This document shows, one piece after another, positions 45,800 through 57,181 of a stretch of DNA of 64,000 bases. Location of the stretch: NCBI GenBank assembly GCA_036850595.1, contig CM072160.1:3985773-4049772 (forward strand). The letters run 5' to 3'. The stretch's first letter is position 1; the number at the start of each line of letters is the position of its first letter. The DNA is from Rhyacichthys aspro. Its lineage: Eukaryota > Chordata > Actinopteri > Gobiiformes > Rhyacichthyidae. The notes under the pieces are model-generated. The model was not told the origin of the DNA, searched no databases, and saw only the letters and a program-made list of their open reading frames with translations. A program made the position numbers and the translations under genes.

Positions 45800-47930
45800 C
45801 AATTTTTTAATACCAGCCTCTAAATTTGTTTTCTTAATTGCAAAATGTTAGATGCTTCTATTTAATGTCACAAAAGACAACATTTGAGACGACATTTTTA
45901 TTCAGTTTATTTTCATGGAGAAAATCAGTTGATGGGACTCTTTAAATGAATTAAAAAGCAAATTAATTCATTCAAACTTCATCTGCCATTGACTGATTGG
46001 TTGTACAGTCTTAGTGCAGTCGATGCAGGGGATGGTCCATGTTGTTTAGTACAGCATTCGTCCTGTCTGTCCACTGCTTCACCCAAAGTCTCCAAACGGA
46101 TACCTCCACTTCCTGTTCCCAGTTTAAGCAAATCACGTAAAGCTTGTTACGTTTTTTGGGCTGTGATCGTACTGCAACACGCTTCTTCGCCAAGAAACAT
46201 GCACTATTGATTAAATTAAATTAAAAAAATCGAATAATCCTCCAACAAGCAAAAACAGTTCCTTTAGCAACACTGTGTTTCTTAGCCTTTACTAAATAAA
46301 CCTATATTTAACATATAGAGTGTTAAATAAATGAGTGAATCTCAAATAGTCCTTGAGCAAATTGGAGAGTGACCCCTGACACTTTCTTCAACGGAGCGTC
46401 ACATTATTTTCCCATTTTTCCAAGACCAACAAATGCAATATTTTAAAATGTACAACAGGTTGGATTTTGACTTAAATGTCTTCTTAAGGCTGATTGTTTG
46501 TTCAACTATATACTACAAAGTTTTACCCAAAGCATCTTTAATTTATTTTCCTGACTCCTTCATTTGGTTAAAGTCCTGAATGACAGTAGGTTCCTCTTCT
46601 CATTTACTGGACTGACCTGTAGCATTCAGTTTTCACACAGGAAACAGACATGGAGCTTTAAAAATAATATTTATTGACAGTCAAACTTTATACAGTGGCA
46701 AACATTTATTTTTGATCATATGCATAATTCACAGTATTTATTACAACATGTCCCTCTTTGACCCAGTTCTTTTCACATAGAGAGACACTAATTGATCCAT
46801 GCTGCCAATTTTACCCAAAAACATCAATAAGTTTTAGGCTAGTGAACAAAGCAATGGGAAATCACTTAGTGTTTCTTTATAATTCAAAACCTTTCTCAGA
46901 TTATAGAATACCTAAACTCATTAAAGGTCTCCGATGAGTCTGATTTAAACAATGAATAGTGTTTGTGTTAAAATTTGAATGAAATCCAATTATTTTGCCA
47001 AATGTAGACCAATAGAGGACCTTTAAAAAAACAGATTTTCAGCAGCAGTTTTTCGTGCAACTCAAAAATCGAGGTAAAAACTCAAACATAAGAAGAGTAC
47101 AAGTCATGCACATTCTTGAGATCCGAGAGTTTCCCGGTTTTTACTAAGATCATCTGGACAGAGAGAATCCAGGAAGCCATTATGAAACAAGGAATGCATA
47201 GGAAAGGTTCACATTTGCTTTTTATTTATTACTAAGATTTGAGCTTTACTAAGTTTTCCACTTTGTCTGTAAACTGCATACGTTTTCACAGATTGTTGTG
47301 CTTTGTGCTTCAGGGTTCATGTTTGTTTGTATGGAGGACTAAAACTGTTGGAAAATAACTATGTCTTCGGATTAGTTGGTAGAAAATCAAAGGATTATAA
47401 GAAATTAATGAAACCTTTTGCCAATTCCACTAGTGGCCACTGACGGTACTGCAACAAAAAGCAAAAAAAATCCACAAAAATATTTTTTCCATAGAGAACC
47501 AGATCCATTCAAGACCAGAAAAAAACCTAGAAACCAACAGCTTCTCTATTTAACATAACTCTTTATCTGTTGGTGTTGTCAAAATGTTTAATTAATTTGA
47601 TATTGAGTGTTGTATTGAATCTGCAGTAGTGAAAACCATCAGGATCTCATACCATCTCATGCCTATGTCCAATATGGTATTAATTACAGTTCAAAAAGCT
47701 GGGAATAAACCAGTTTTCTGCTGCAGCATTTGGCCACACCTTCAGCCCCTCTCTCTTCTGCAGAAAAACCGTAACGTACTGTATCTCACTTTTGAAAGTT
47801 TAGTTCAAATCTGATATTTCTTTAATGTTAACAAATCTTTTTTCTACCCTCTTGTGCCTCCATTGGCTTTACATCATGCTTCCAGTCACACACAGAAGCA
47901 CATTGTGGTATTAACTACCTCTGTACCTCT
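45800..47930. other. Intergenic, no gene recognised
   Basis: AT-rich. Small open frames at 45989-46210 and 47629-47814 lack recognisable domains. Confidence 0.45.
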
Positions 47931-47934
47931 GTCA

Positions 47935-48260
47935 ACAGCTCGTCTTGCTGATGTCAGTGTCCTCTGAAGCCAAATGGCATTAACATGATTTTAAAATGGA
48001 TTCTGGAGTGCTGCATGTGAATGACTGAGCTCACTGGGTTCAGAAATGAGAAAACTAGTGACTAGTGACTAAAAAAAAAAAGATGAATAAACAGTAAATC
48101 AAGGGATTAGTTGCAGAGGAATGTGAGGGCTGGCTCCAAGAATCTTAGTTAAATCTAATTAATACCTCCAACCAACATAAAACCTATACTTTTTTAGGTA
48201 AAACTTAATTTAAATCTATAAATAAAACTTTCCCAATCCAATTAAAACTAAGCCACAGAC
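47935..48260 (+). repeat. Duplicated segment, copy B
   Basis: Same blocks as copy A with internal deletions (for example, 'agtgac' to 'gcagaggaatgtg' is shorter). Either an old local duplication or two copies of an unnamed interspersed repeat. Confidence 0.85.
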
Positions 48261-48329
48261 TGATGTGAGTTTTATCATTTATTTATCTCTTATAAAGGCA
48301 TTATCTATATTCTATATATTCTCTTTTCT

Positions 48330-48540
48330 CATTTTCTGTTTTTCTCTGAGAGCGTCCCTTATTAAAATGAGAGTTAATGTTATAGGCCAGAGCCAGTCCT
48401 CATAAATAATATTCTCATCTTTTAAAATTCTTGATACTAAAGCCTAGATGATGTGTTATTATCTTTTATTTCACATTATTCTCATTACAATATGCTGCTG
48501 TGAAGTGCATGTTTGGAATAAAGGTATAGGCCAGGTATTA
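48330..48540 (-). repeat. Dispersed repeat family R1, partial copy
   Basis: 'taaaattcttgatactaaag' followed by cctagatgatgt, with downstream cattacaatatgctgctg, parallels 15160-15260 (taaaattcttgataataaag, cctatgtgatgt, cattacaatttgccactg). Confidence 0.6.
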
Positions 48541-51500
48541 AAGAGAATTAAGAATTAAATATTACAAAAATAAGACATTATTACTTAAATTATTACTATT
48601 TGTCCATGGCAGTAATAGTCCTCCATACGTGTTCAGTGAATGGAATAGTTTTCCTGGCTTTTTCTATGAATGTATATAAATTCCCTTTTATTTGAGGCTT
48701 GTTTTTAATTCATTTCCCTGTAATCCCACCATAGCTTTATTTCAGCATGGTTCATTTTTTGGTAAATTCTTCCTTTTTTCCGAGGCGATGAGCTGTAAAG
48801 TCAGGCACCTTTGACGAACCACGGAAATGCCCAGTGGAAGTTTTTTGAGGCTTTACAAAGACATCTGTTCATCGTGCGCTGGAGCATTCAAACATGGCTG
48901 CCATAAAAACACAACGATTTTTCACATCATTTAAAAAGTAAGATAGATGGAAGCTGGTTTCTGTAACTGTGGTAAGTCTATCAAAATATTGTATGTATTA
49001 CAAGTTACTAAGTCAAAATTACTAAGTCTCAGTCTTTTCACAGTCTTTAAAGGACTCAGGATTTAAGACCAGCCAAGACCAAGCTGTCCACGTTGTTTTT
49101 TTAAGGATTGAATGAAAACTTGTCTCTTCAAATGCACCAAGAATGGCCTATTTCTATTTTTTGATTCCTTATAATCCCTCCTTGTCTCCTTTGTCAAACT
49201 CTAGCAAGCCCTCCATGAGTTTGGACTGTTTGGATTTTATAACAGTCCCAAGAGCACTCAAACACAGACCTTATACGGGTCTTAGTCTTGCCTTGTCTCT
49301 ATAAATGTGGCCTTGACCACAGCACTATTATTACATTTGGAGTTATTGGTGTTATATTCAAGGCCAGGTCGACTCAGACTTAAGTGTAACGAGACCAAGA
49401 GCCAGATTTACAAAACTGGACACTTCATTGCATTAGTTTGTGATAGTTTTGATTTGATTTAAATAAATAAACAAGTTGCTAACCTCTGCAAATATGAGGC
49501 TGTGTGTTTCCTTTAAAAACACTCCCTCAGTACTAAATCTTGGCCCATATTTACTAAAGTTTCAACAAGATCTACAGGTGTAACAGACTCCGAAACCACT
49601 CTCTGATCCATAATATCCTTTAACGCACTGGTGTCAAACTCTAAACTAACAATCTTCTGCAATCGTCAGTCTTTCAGGGGCCAAAGATTGTGATACTTGG
49701 GTAGTTTTTATTCAATTTAACAGTGTTTAAAGCAAGGTTCCATCTTCATTTTGGTGTTTTTCACGTAAAATTTTGTGAATTCACTTCGATTTCAATTTGT
49801 GTCAGTGTGCCCTCATTTTAAACCCAATTTCATCTTTTTTAGTGTCATTTTGTCTATTTTTAGAGTGGTTTAGTTCCCTATTACCAATCTTTAGAATAAT
49901 GTAGTGCCTTTGTCTGATTACTGTTCAAAGTCCCAGTCTTGAGTTTGAAATGTCTGCTTTAACACATCGTAGGGCTGCACTATATGTGGATTTAGTGTTG
50001 GACTGGATTATTACTCAAAGAAATCCTGCACATGATGTATTTTGACCCTCAGTGCAGCTTGTAAAACGTTGAGTGCACTTCATTTGAGTCAGACACCACT
50101 ACAAAAAGGTATATTCACTCTACAATGCACAATAACTAGACTAGAGAGTGGTTTCTCAGTCCAATTCCAGTCTTACACAAATGACCAACTCAGTAATCAA
50201 ACTAGAATATCTCTTGGTCACATTTAAAGATTGGTGTTTTCATGCAATGACAATCATTTTGACAATAATGACCTGTCTTGGCTGGTCTTGATTGAAAATG
50301 CAGATTCTTCTACATCTAAGACTGAGTTAAGATGTGATTGAGTTTGAACAGCTCCATCACAGTGAGATAAACCAGCTTCCACAGATACAATGGTCACCGT
50401 CGTACAGCAGTTAAGTACAAACATTTGATGCACTAAATCACAGCAGTAGCACAGTAGTACGTTACTAATACGCTTTGAAAACCCAGCCGAGTGGATTTCA
50501 CGTTATACAAAGTTTGTTACTAAGCTCTGGTGCCTTGGCGTCGTTTCCAAACAGGAGGATCCTTCAGTGAACAATACCATCCCACATTAGTGAAGACAAA
50601 GGGTTCGGACGCTTCAGTTTTGGTTCATCCAGTAGAAAAGTAAATGTATAGAGTTACTGCAATATATATTTGTACTACATTAACCAAACTCTGTTCATGA
50701 TTTTTATGCTTTGGCAAAAGACATCAATTAGATAAATTGGTTGGAACATAATTGGTGTTTTTTGGCTCTAAAATGAGCTGCCATGTTTGTATTAATGACT
50801 CAGATTTATGCAAATTAGTCACACATTACTTTGATGAATGTAAAAGGGTTTGTGGCAGTGCTTTATGTTTAATGCTAGATTACTGCTGTTTTATCATTAA
50901 AGCAGCTTCATCTTGAGCTGAGTCAGCAAAAGAATATGGGCCGCTGCGAAGAAAGACTTTGCTAATCTTTTGCAAATCCTTCAGTTGAGCATCACTCTTC
51001 TGTCTCTGTATCCACTGCAGCTTTGAAGAAGGAAAATGACGAAGCAGAGCTGGGTTTTGGGCCATTTAGCACAAATTCTGCATGTTTCTTGTGTTCATAT
51101 GTCATTCTTTTACATTTATAGACCTACAAGCTTTAGAAAATGGTATATATCCTGTTGCTTAGGAGACTCACACACATTTGTTTGTGCAGGATAAGGCCAC
51201 GGATTTAACATTTAGATCATTTGTGTGACATAAGCTCAATAACTGTGGAATTAAAGTGCTGTATGAAGTCTGACAGATATCTCCATTGACTGTCCTTCTC
51301 ATGTTCAATGTTCAATATTATAATTCCTTGAAATTTGACTTATTTTGTAAATGTCAAAATTACATATGCCTTACTATTAGTATTGGATCAGTTGTATGTT
51401 TTTATGTGAGCTCAATTCATTGATCTACTTCAATCACAAACCAAAACTGATGGTCCTCAAATCCTTTGTGTTGCTCCATCAAAAATAACAATACTTCAAC

Positions 51501-52790
51501 CAAACGCCTCTTATTCCTTTTGTTTCACAGTTGATCACTTTGTTTAAGTCTTTGGCACAAAAAAGGACTGAAACACTGAGTCGATGGCACTCTCCCAAGC
51601 TGCTGCTTTTGGAGCTTTCCATTGAAGTCACTCAAAGATCGTTCATTTAAAGAATAACCTTTTTTCTCAGACGGACTCCTCTTATTGAGCAGTATTTGTC
51701 ACAGTTTACCGGCCCAAGCTTTTTTTTTATTGTCCATGGTACGAAGGACAAATTATCTCCCATTTTAGACTTTGGTGCATAAAAAACTCCTTTCAGACGA
51801 TCATTAAATAACTTCCACTGTTGATATAGTCTCCACAAAAATCAAAGATTCCAGACCCCCAAAGTGCAGTATCAATGCAACGAAGAATCAATACAATCTT
51901 AATGCAAACAATCCCAATAACTTGAAAGGCTTAGGTATTAACTGCTGACAACACCGAGGAAGCTCACGTTTCTTTGACCCATAGTGTGTTTCGACAATCT
52001 GAGAAGCTCGTATGACGTCCTTCCCCAATGCTTTTGGTAGCTCCCATTGCTGCTTTGACTTGTGACAAGCGGATGTGATGTGCAGAAGATGGGTTACGAT
52101 TAGAACACCAACCCATGAACCAAAATGGAAGAGACTGATCCTTGCTTCGAGTGCGGAAGTGTGACGATTTTGTCATTCAACTCTTTATTTTCTGTCTTTC
52201 TTTGGGTTTACTTCTTACACAATCAGACTTGTCAGCTTTTTTTTATCTCATTGGCTGTGACTAGAGTTGTCCCAATACTGACACCAGTACTCAATGGCAG
52301 TTTTTGTTTCTCTCCAAGATGTCAAAAGTAGAACAAACTACAGACAAAGCTCTGTTTCGAAGTGTGTTCCAATAACTTGCCGTGTTTGGTGCGGTTACAA
52401 TGAACTCTGGTCATACATGAAATTTAAACTAAGAAGCACATTGAATAACACAAATATGACGTAATGTTTTCCTCTAACGTCGAGCTGTTCCTCTCATGCT
52501 CACGTCTTTAATTCTGACGCTGCACTTTTTAGCACAAGACATACAAAAAGATAGGAATATCCCACAACAAAAGATGTGTATCTGTAGATCATTAAACCTT
52601 TTAGCCATCTAACTTATTATTTATTAAATTGTATGTTTGATTTAGCGTCACTACATCAAATTTCTGCTGACTTTGTACATTCTCAGCCTTTTAATTGTCT
52701 AGTTTCCCTTCTTTTAGTCAAATTCCTGGACCTACAATTCTCCAATTCAGCTTTGTTGTGTCAAATCCTTTCAGGCGTTCGTCGTCGTTG
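48541..52790. other. Intergenic; may include the melatonin-receptor 3' UTR at its right end
   Basis: No domain recognised in the small minus-strand frames at 50880-51065, 51647-51838 and 51964-52176. A hAT-terminus-like 'ctggtgtcaaactc' occurs near 49630, and 49970 carries 'agggctgcact', a common repeat head. TTTATT (minus-strand AATAAA) at about 52181 could end the receptor mRNA. Confidence 0.4.
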
Positions 52791-52791
52791 G

Positions 52792-53541
52792 TCATTGCGT
52801 ATCTCCTTGCAGCTGCTCATTATTGTTGAGTCCCGGCGAAGGTTTGGTTTTCATCGCCTCCGTTCCACCGCGCGACGTTTCCTGGAAGAACAGTTGCGGA
52901 TTCCAGACGGACGTGACGATCCTCTTGTACTCCCTTCGAAAGTTCTGATTGAGCAAACCGTAAATGATGGCGTTAAGGCAACTGTTAAAGTAAGCCATGA
53001 AGTAGCTCACCACAAACAGCCATTCGGGGATTCGGGGCGCGACAGAAGCCGGGTCGATGGCGACGGCTAGTCCGATTAAATTCAGCGGCGCCCAGCAAAT
53101 GGCAAACAGCACAAAAACCACAAACATCATCATGAAGTTTCTCAAATCGCTCGGTTTAAGCCTCGGACGTACTTCGGTCTTGACCTTCCGCCGAACTTGA
53201 ATGACCAAAATCCATATTCGCAGGTAGCAAAATGTCACCACGGCGATCGGGACAAAGAAATGGACGACGACCACGGCGATGGTGTAGGAAGTGCTGACGG
53301 TTTGAGCGAATGTGCAGGAGTAAACGCGAGGGTCGTACTGTAGAGATCCCACGAAGAAGTTGGGCACGATGGCGACGACGGTGAGGAGCCAGACCAGAGC
53401 CACGAGGAGAAGCGTGTTCCGGAAACTGTAGAGTTTATCGTACGTGAAGCTGTGGCAGATGTAGCAGTAGCGATTGATGGCGATGGCAGTGATGTTGAAG
53501 ATGGAGCCGATGACGCTCAAACCCATCAAGAAACCGCTCAC
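52792..53541 (-). CDS. mtnr1b: mtnr1b last coding exon (TM3 to C-terminus)
   Basis: Acceptor ctatctcag. Codes VSGFLMGLSVIGSIFNITAI and onward to ...GLNNNEQLQGDTQ and stop at 52792-52794. Intron to the previous exon is 893 bases. Confidence 0.95.
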   Translation of the reverse strand: MSGFLMGLSVIGSIFNITAIAINRYCYICHSFTYDKLYSFRNTLLLVALVWLLTVVAIVPNFFVGSLQYDPRVYSCTFAQTVSTSYTIAVVVVHFFVPIAVVTFCYLRIWILVIQVRRKVKTEVRPRLKPSDLRNFMMMFVVFVLFAICWAPLNLIGLAVAIDPASVAPRIPEWLFVVSYFMAYFNSCLNAIIYGLLNQNFRREYKRIVTSVWNPQLFFQETSRGGTEAMKTKPSPGLNNNEQLQGDTQ

Positions 53542-54553
53542 CTGAGATAGACGCAAACAGAAAAAGAAGAGTTCAAACACGTCAAAACTTTCTGCTTTTA
53601 ACAAACATCACTGATTCTCATATGGGGCTATTATTCTCACAAAACTATTTTACCTAGAATAAGATTTGCAATTTTTAGAGCTTTTTAGAGTACACATCCA
53701 CTCATATAATTTGTGCCTAAATTGAAAATGTGGGTTTCTTAATACAGACCCATGCATCTTTATACACACTCACATCTTTAACCTCAATCATTACAGGTTC
53801 ACAAATGTTTTTACTTTAGTAATGAGCCCATATAGCCTTCAAAGACTTACCTCAATCTATTTGTCCTTTTTAAGTTTTGGCAAACATAGTAAAGCTTTGT
53901 TGTCACCTGGACAAGTTCGATAAAGATTATTTTTTTGGACTTTTGCCTTTTAATTGTAGATAGTTGACAGACATGGGGATTGACATTTGGCAAAAGACAA
54001 GAGCTGGATTCAGTCCCGAGTCACATGAGTATGCCAAGGTATAATCAGTAGGGTTCACTCTTCAACATTTATGAAGGTCCATGATTATCCCACATTATCC
54101 CATGAGTTTCGACACACTTTTAAAATTTTAACATTTTCCTTAAATTACGTTAAAACCCCTTATCATTCTTGCCAAAAAACGCCTGTCGAAAATTCGAAAA
54201 CAATGTAAAATTTAAATTGAAAGCTGTTTTTGAACCTGTCTCTTTGTAAAGGTAACACTCTGATTGTTTTACTTCAGCTTTCTGATTGATTGTTAATGTA
54301 ACTGGTAATGATGAGAGAAGTTTAAACGAACAAAAATAAAACGATTTTTGCCTCGCCTGGATTTTTTTACATGTAAATCTTGTGAATGTAACGGACTGGA
54401 CCTGAGTCTACATTACCCATGATTCAGAGCTCACCTTGCACTGCGTCTCTCCCAGTGACCATCCGTCGTGGAAGATGGCGTACAGCACAAGAGGGTAGGG
54501 ATACAGCGCCACCACCAGGTCAGCGAAGGCCAGGCTCACCACAAACACGTTTC
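52792..54553 (-). CDS. mtnr1b: Melatonin receptor, MTNR1B type (partial: lacks first exon with N-terminus and TM1)
   Basis: Class A G-protein-coupled receptor for melatonin, expected to couple to Gi. Exons 54553-54435 (39 codons) and 53541-52792 (249 codons plus stop) run from the end of intracellular loop 1 to the C-terminus. Family marks: NRY in place of DRY (AIAINRYCYICHS), NAIIY in place of NPxxY, VHFFVP with the TM5 ligand-binding His, and the ECL2 Cys in YSCTF paired with Cys in GETQCK. PNFFVGSLQYDPR and the tail FFQETSRGG..KPSPGLNNN match MTNR1B better than MTNR1A or GPR50/Mel1c. Teleosts often carry two mtnr1b copies; I cannot say which this is. The intron at ICL1 is the ancestral one; that after QCK is an addition relative to human. 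The missing exon 1 is probably beyond the right edge. Confidence 0.93.
54435..54553 (-). CDS. mtnr1b: mtnr1b middle exon (TM2 to start of TM3)
   Basis: 119 bases, acceptor cctcttgtag, entering in phase 1 (upstream exon must end in G). Codes NVFVVSLAFADLVVALYPYP, LVLYAIFHDGW and SLGETQCK. Donor gtgagc, phase 0. Confidence 0.92.
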
Positions 54554-54560
54554 CTACAAG

Positions 54561-54608
54561 AGGACACAAGGTAAGGACACAAGGTAAGGACACAAGGTAA
54601 GGACACAG
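54561..54608 (+). repeat. 13-bp tandem repeat next to the mtnr1b acceptor
   Basis: Just over three copies of aaggtaaggacac. On the gene strand these read ttacctt/gtgtcc and form the pyrimidine-rich tract ahead of the acceptor. Confidence 0.9.
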
Positions 54609-54609
54609 A

Positions 54610-55790
54610 GGAGGTGTAATTAAAGCACCTTCAGACCAACGGGAACAGAGCGCTCGTAAAGTGTCAGAGCATCGATCAAAATAACACTCTCGATTTATCA
54701 GACGGCGCTTCAAACTGAGGAGATTTACGGAGACAGTTATTGTCTTTCACAGCCTCGCGTTACACTTCCTCCTCGAGTCGCTGCAGAGACCGGACACTGA
54801 GATCAAACATGGATCTGACTTATTCTTAACAGACGTGACGGTATCATTACACAAATTACAGATGATCACCTAAAATGTGCCCAATTATTTAAATCCTGTA
54901 CAAGCCTAAACGTATTTACAGCAGATTGTGGTTCCATACTTCACACTCTTTTATTAGAGCGTGTGAACAGCCATGGAAGCCCTGCAGGTACATGTTGTCA
55001 ATGAACAAACCCAATGAAAAATGTTTGATTGATGGGGATTTCACTTTATACTGACTCAGTTTAGTTTATAAATGTCCAGGAAGTAATTGAACTAAAATGG
55101 CTCCTTCCAAGGGTTTTTATGGAGATGTAAAAGTCTATTGTCTATTGTAATGTTTGTGTGTAATTTGGGTTCATTTTTCTTTGTCAGGTTTGGGTTATGC
55201 TTTAGTTTGAAGGTAGGTCAAATGGTACAGGTCTGAAGGCACCAGGTATAAATGTTTTTTCACCAGGCGACAGAGAAGCTACATTCTTTTCAGCAAATGG
55301 TGAATAAGCAACTCTGAAAAACACAAATAATCTTGGACGGTTCTTTGATTTCAACTGCTTTTGACAAGCACCCTCCACAGATGTATTCAATTTTATGCAA
55401 ATATTTATAGACATTTTACGCTATTCTCTCGAAATTTAGGCAACCAAATTAAAAAGTTAATAGGAATCTGTGCAATAGATGTTGGTCCAGAGACAGGGAC
55501 TTCTTTAGACATAGCGAGGTCTTTGTTGGTGGTTAATGAAGGGACCGATCGTTTGATTGAAGTCGATCTAAAGAGAGAGAGATTGTGTGGTGTCAGTCTC
55601 ACAAAGAAGCTGACAGTTTAATTTCCGTCTCATCAGCTGCAAACACTCTTTTAGACATTGATTTATTAGAGAGATACACACATAATGAGGATGGCACGTG
55701 GCTTTGTTTGCTCTGGAAACTGCTTCTGCTGCAGCTGATGTGAACACGCAGGAATCAGGGCTGTGTCTGTGAATACTGTGGTTAAATCAA
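54610..55790. other. mtnr1b intron 1 or flank, no recognised content
   Basis: An open frame of 86 codons at 55361-55621 has no recognisable domain. No MTNR1 first exon (LRNRKLRNA-like) seen on the minus strand. Confidence 0.45.
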
Positions 55791-55794
55791 GGCT

Positions 55795-56250
55795 TTGAGT
55801 TGGTTTTAGTCTTTCTCCGTTGGATTCTGGTTTAATCTTGGTTTTGTTTTAATTAGATCCTGGTTTTGATATCGATTAGTCCTTGTTTAGCCCTGGTTTA
55901 GTGTGGGTTTAGTCTGGCTTATTCTTGTTTACTTACGGTTTAGACTTGGTTTATTGTTAGTCTGGACCCAAGTTTTTGTTTACTTCTGATGTAGACTGGC
56001 TTTAGTCTTGGTTTAGACCTGAGAACTGGGTCTTACTTCTTGTAAAGTCTTGGTTTAGTGCTGGTTTAGTTTTGGTTTAGACCTGGGTTTAATCACACTT
56101 AGTTTCATCGAGGTTTAGGTTTGGTTAAGTTCTGTTTCAGTTCTGGTTTTGGCCTGAGTTCAGTCCCAAATTTGTCTTAGGTTTGGTCCTGGTTTAGTCT
56201 GGTCTGGTCATTTAAGTCCTGGGTTTAGTCCCTTGTTGGTCTGTTGCATC
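55795..56250 (+). repeat. Diverged 11-bp repeat patch, forward orientation
   Basis: Units ggtttagtct, ggtttagacct and gtttagtcc with insertions. It shows that the family is not confined to the ngef locus. Confidence 0.65.
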
Positions 56251-56266
56251 AGTCAGTTCCAGTAGA

Positions 56267-56286
56267 CGACCAGCAGGGGGAGCTCT
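56267..56286 (+). promoter_or_regulatory. CTCF-like site
   Basis: cgaccagcagggggagctct fits the CTCF core CCAgCAGGGGGaGCt closely. In isolation such matches are often, but not always, bound. Confidence 0.45.
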
Positions 56287-56699
56287 CAGGCCTTGGTTGC
56301 TACAAACTGACTTCCAAGACCAACTTAAACCAGGACTAAACCGACATTAAAACTACACAAATGTAAATCAACGTGTATCTGGCTCCTGTCAAACTAAACA
56401 GACCAATCAGTGTTGAGCATAGACCTACAATCACAGCCATGGCCAGTGTTTACAGTTTAGAGAGCTCCAACATTTTTATCCAAAGTTTTCTTCTAATCCA
56501 TGCCAAACTAAAATAAACCAAAAATGCTGCCAATTTTCTACAGAAGACCTCAATGTGTGTCCTGTTTTGTACATTACCTCAGCATCAACACCTCTTCATA
56601 CGATATAGAGGATATTTTATTATTTATTTACTTATTTTTAGTGTTATTCCTTAATTACTTTTGCACTATTTTGCAAGAGCCCCTCAAAACTACTTACAG

Positions 56700-57104
56700 T
56701 TCATGTTAAACCACTTTAAACCTATCTAAATCCATCTATAACCAGTTTAAACCCACTTTAAACCAGTTATGCTCCAGGTTAAACCACTTTAAACCTATCC
56801 AAATGCAATTTTAAGCAGATTAAAACACAAACATCTGGTTAGTGTCTGGGTTTATGATTGTCGAGCTATCGCTGTATGAATGTGTAAATGATAAATATCA
56901 GTATGTACTTATGTCTGTATTGCATGTACTGTTTTTGCCCAAGACAAATTTCTCTTTAATGATAATAATATTTGATTGGATTAATCAATTATGTTTATCA
57001 TGTGTCACAATGTCATGATACATAATAAAATAAAAAGCCCCTCCAGCATTAATTAAGCATAAGCATTTATGTGTACTTGACCAGTTTTATGTTTGTGCTT
57101 CAAT
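56700..57104. repeat. Low-complexity aaacc/ttaaacc block and LINE-tail-like end
   Basis: 56700-56830 is made of degenerate 'accactttaaacctatctaa' units. 56880-56970 resembles a LINE 3' tail (ttgcccaagacaaatttctc then tttaatgataataat). Confidence 0.4.
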
Positions 57105-57181
57105 AATTTAATTTAATTTAATTTAATTTAATTTAATTTAATTTAATTTAATTTAATTTAATTTAATTTAATTTAATTTAA
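57105..57181 (+). repeat. (TTTAA)n microsatellite
   Basis: About 15 uninterrupted copies of the pentamer. Confidence 0.97.

Noticed and set aside
50880..52176. Three minus-strand open frames of 61-70 codons downstream of the melatonin receptor
   Set aside because: No recognised domains and not linked by plausible splice sites; could be 3' UTR or repeat remnants.
52633..53070. 145-codon open frame on the plus strand
   Set aside because: Antisense shadow of the melatonin receptor C-terminal exon.
55361..55621. 86-codon open frame ending in KKLTV
   Set aside because: No known motif recognised; antisense frame also open, suggesting chance.
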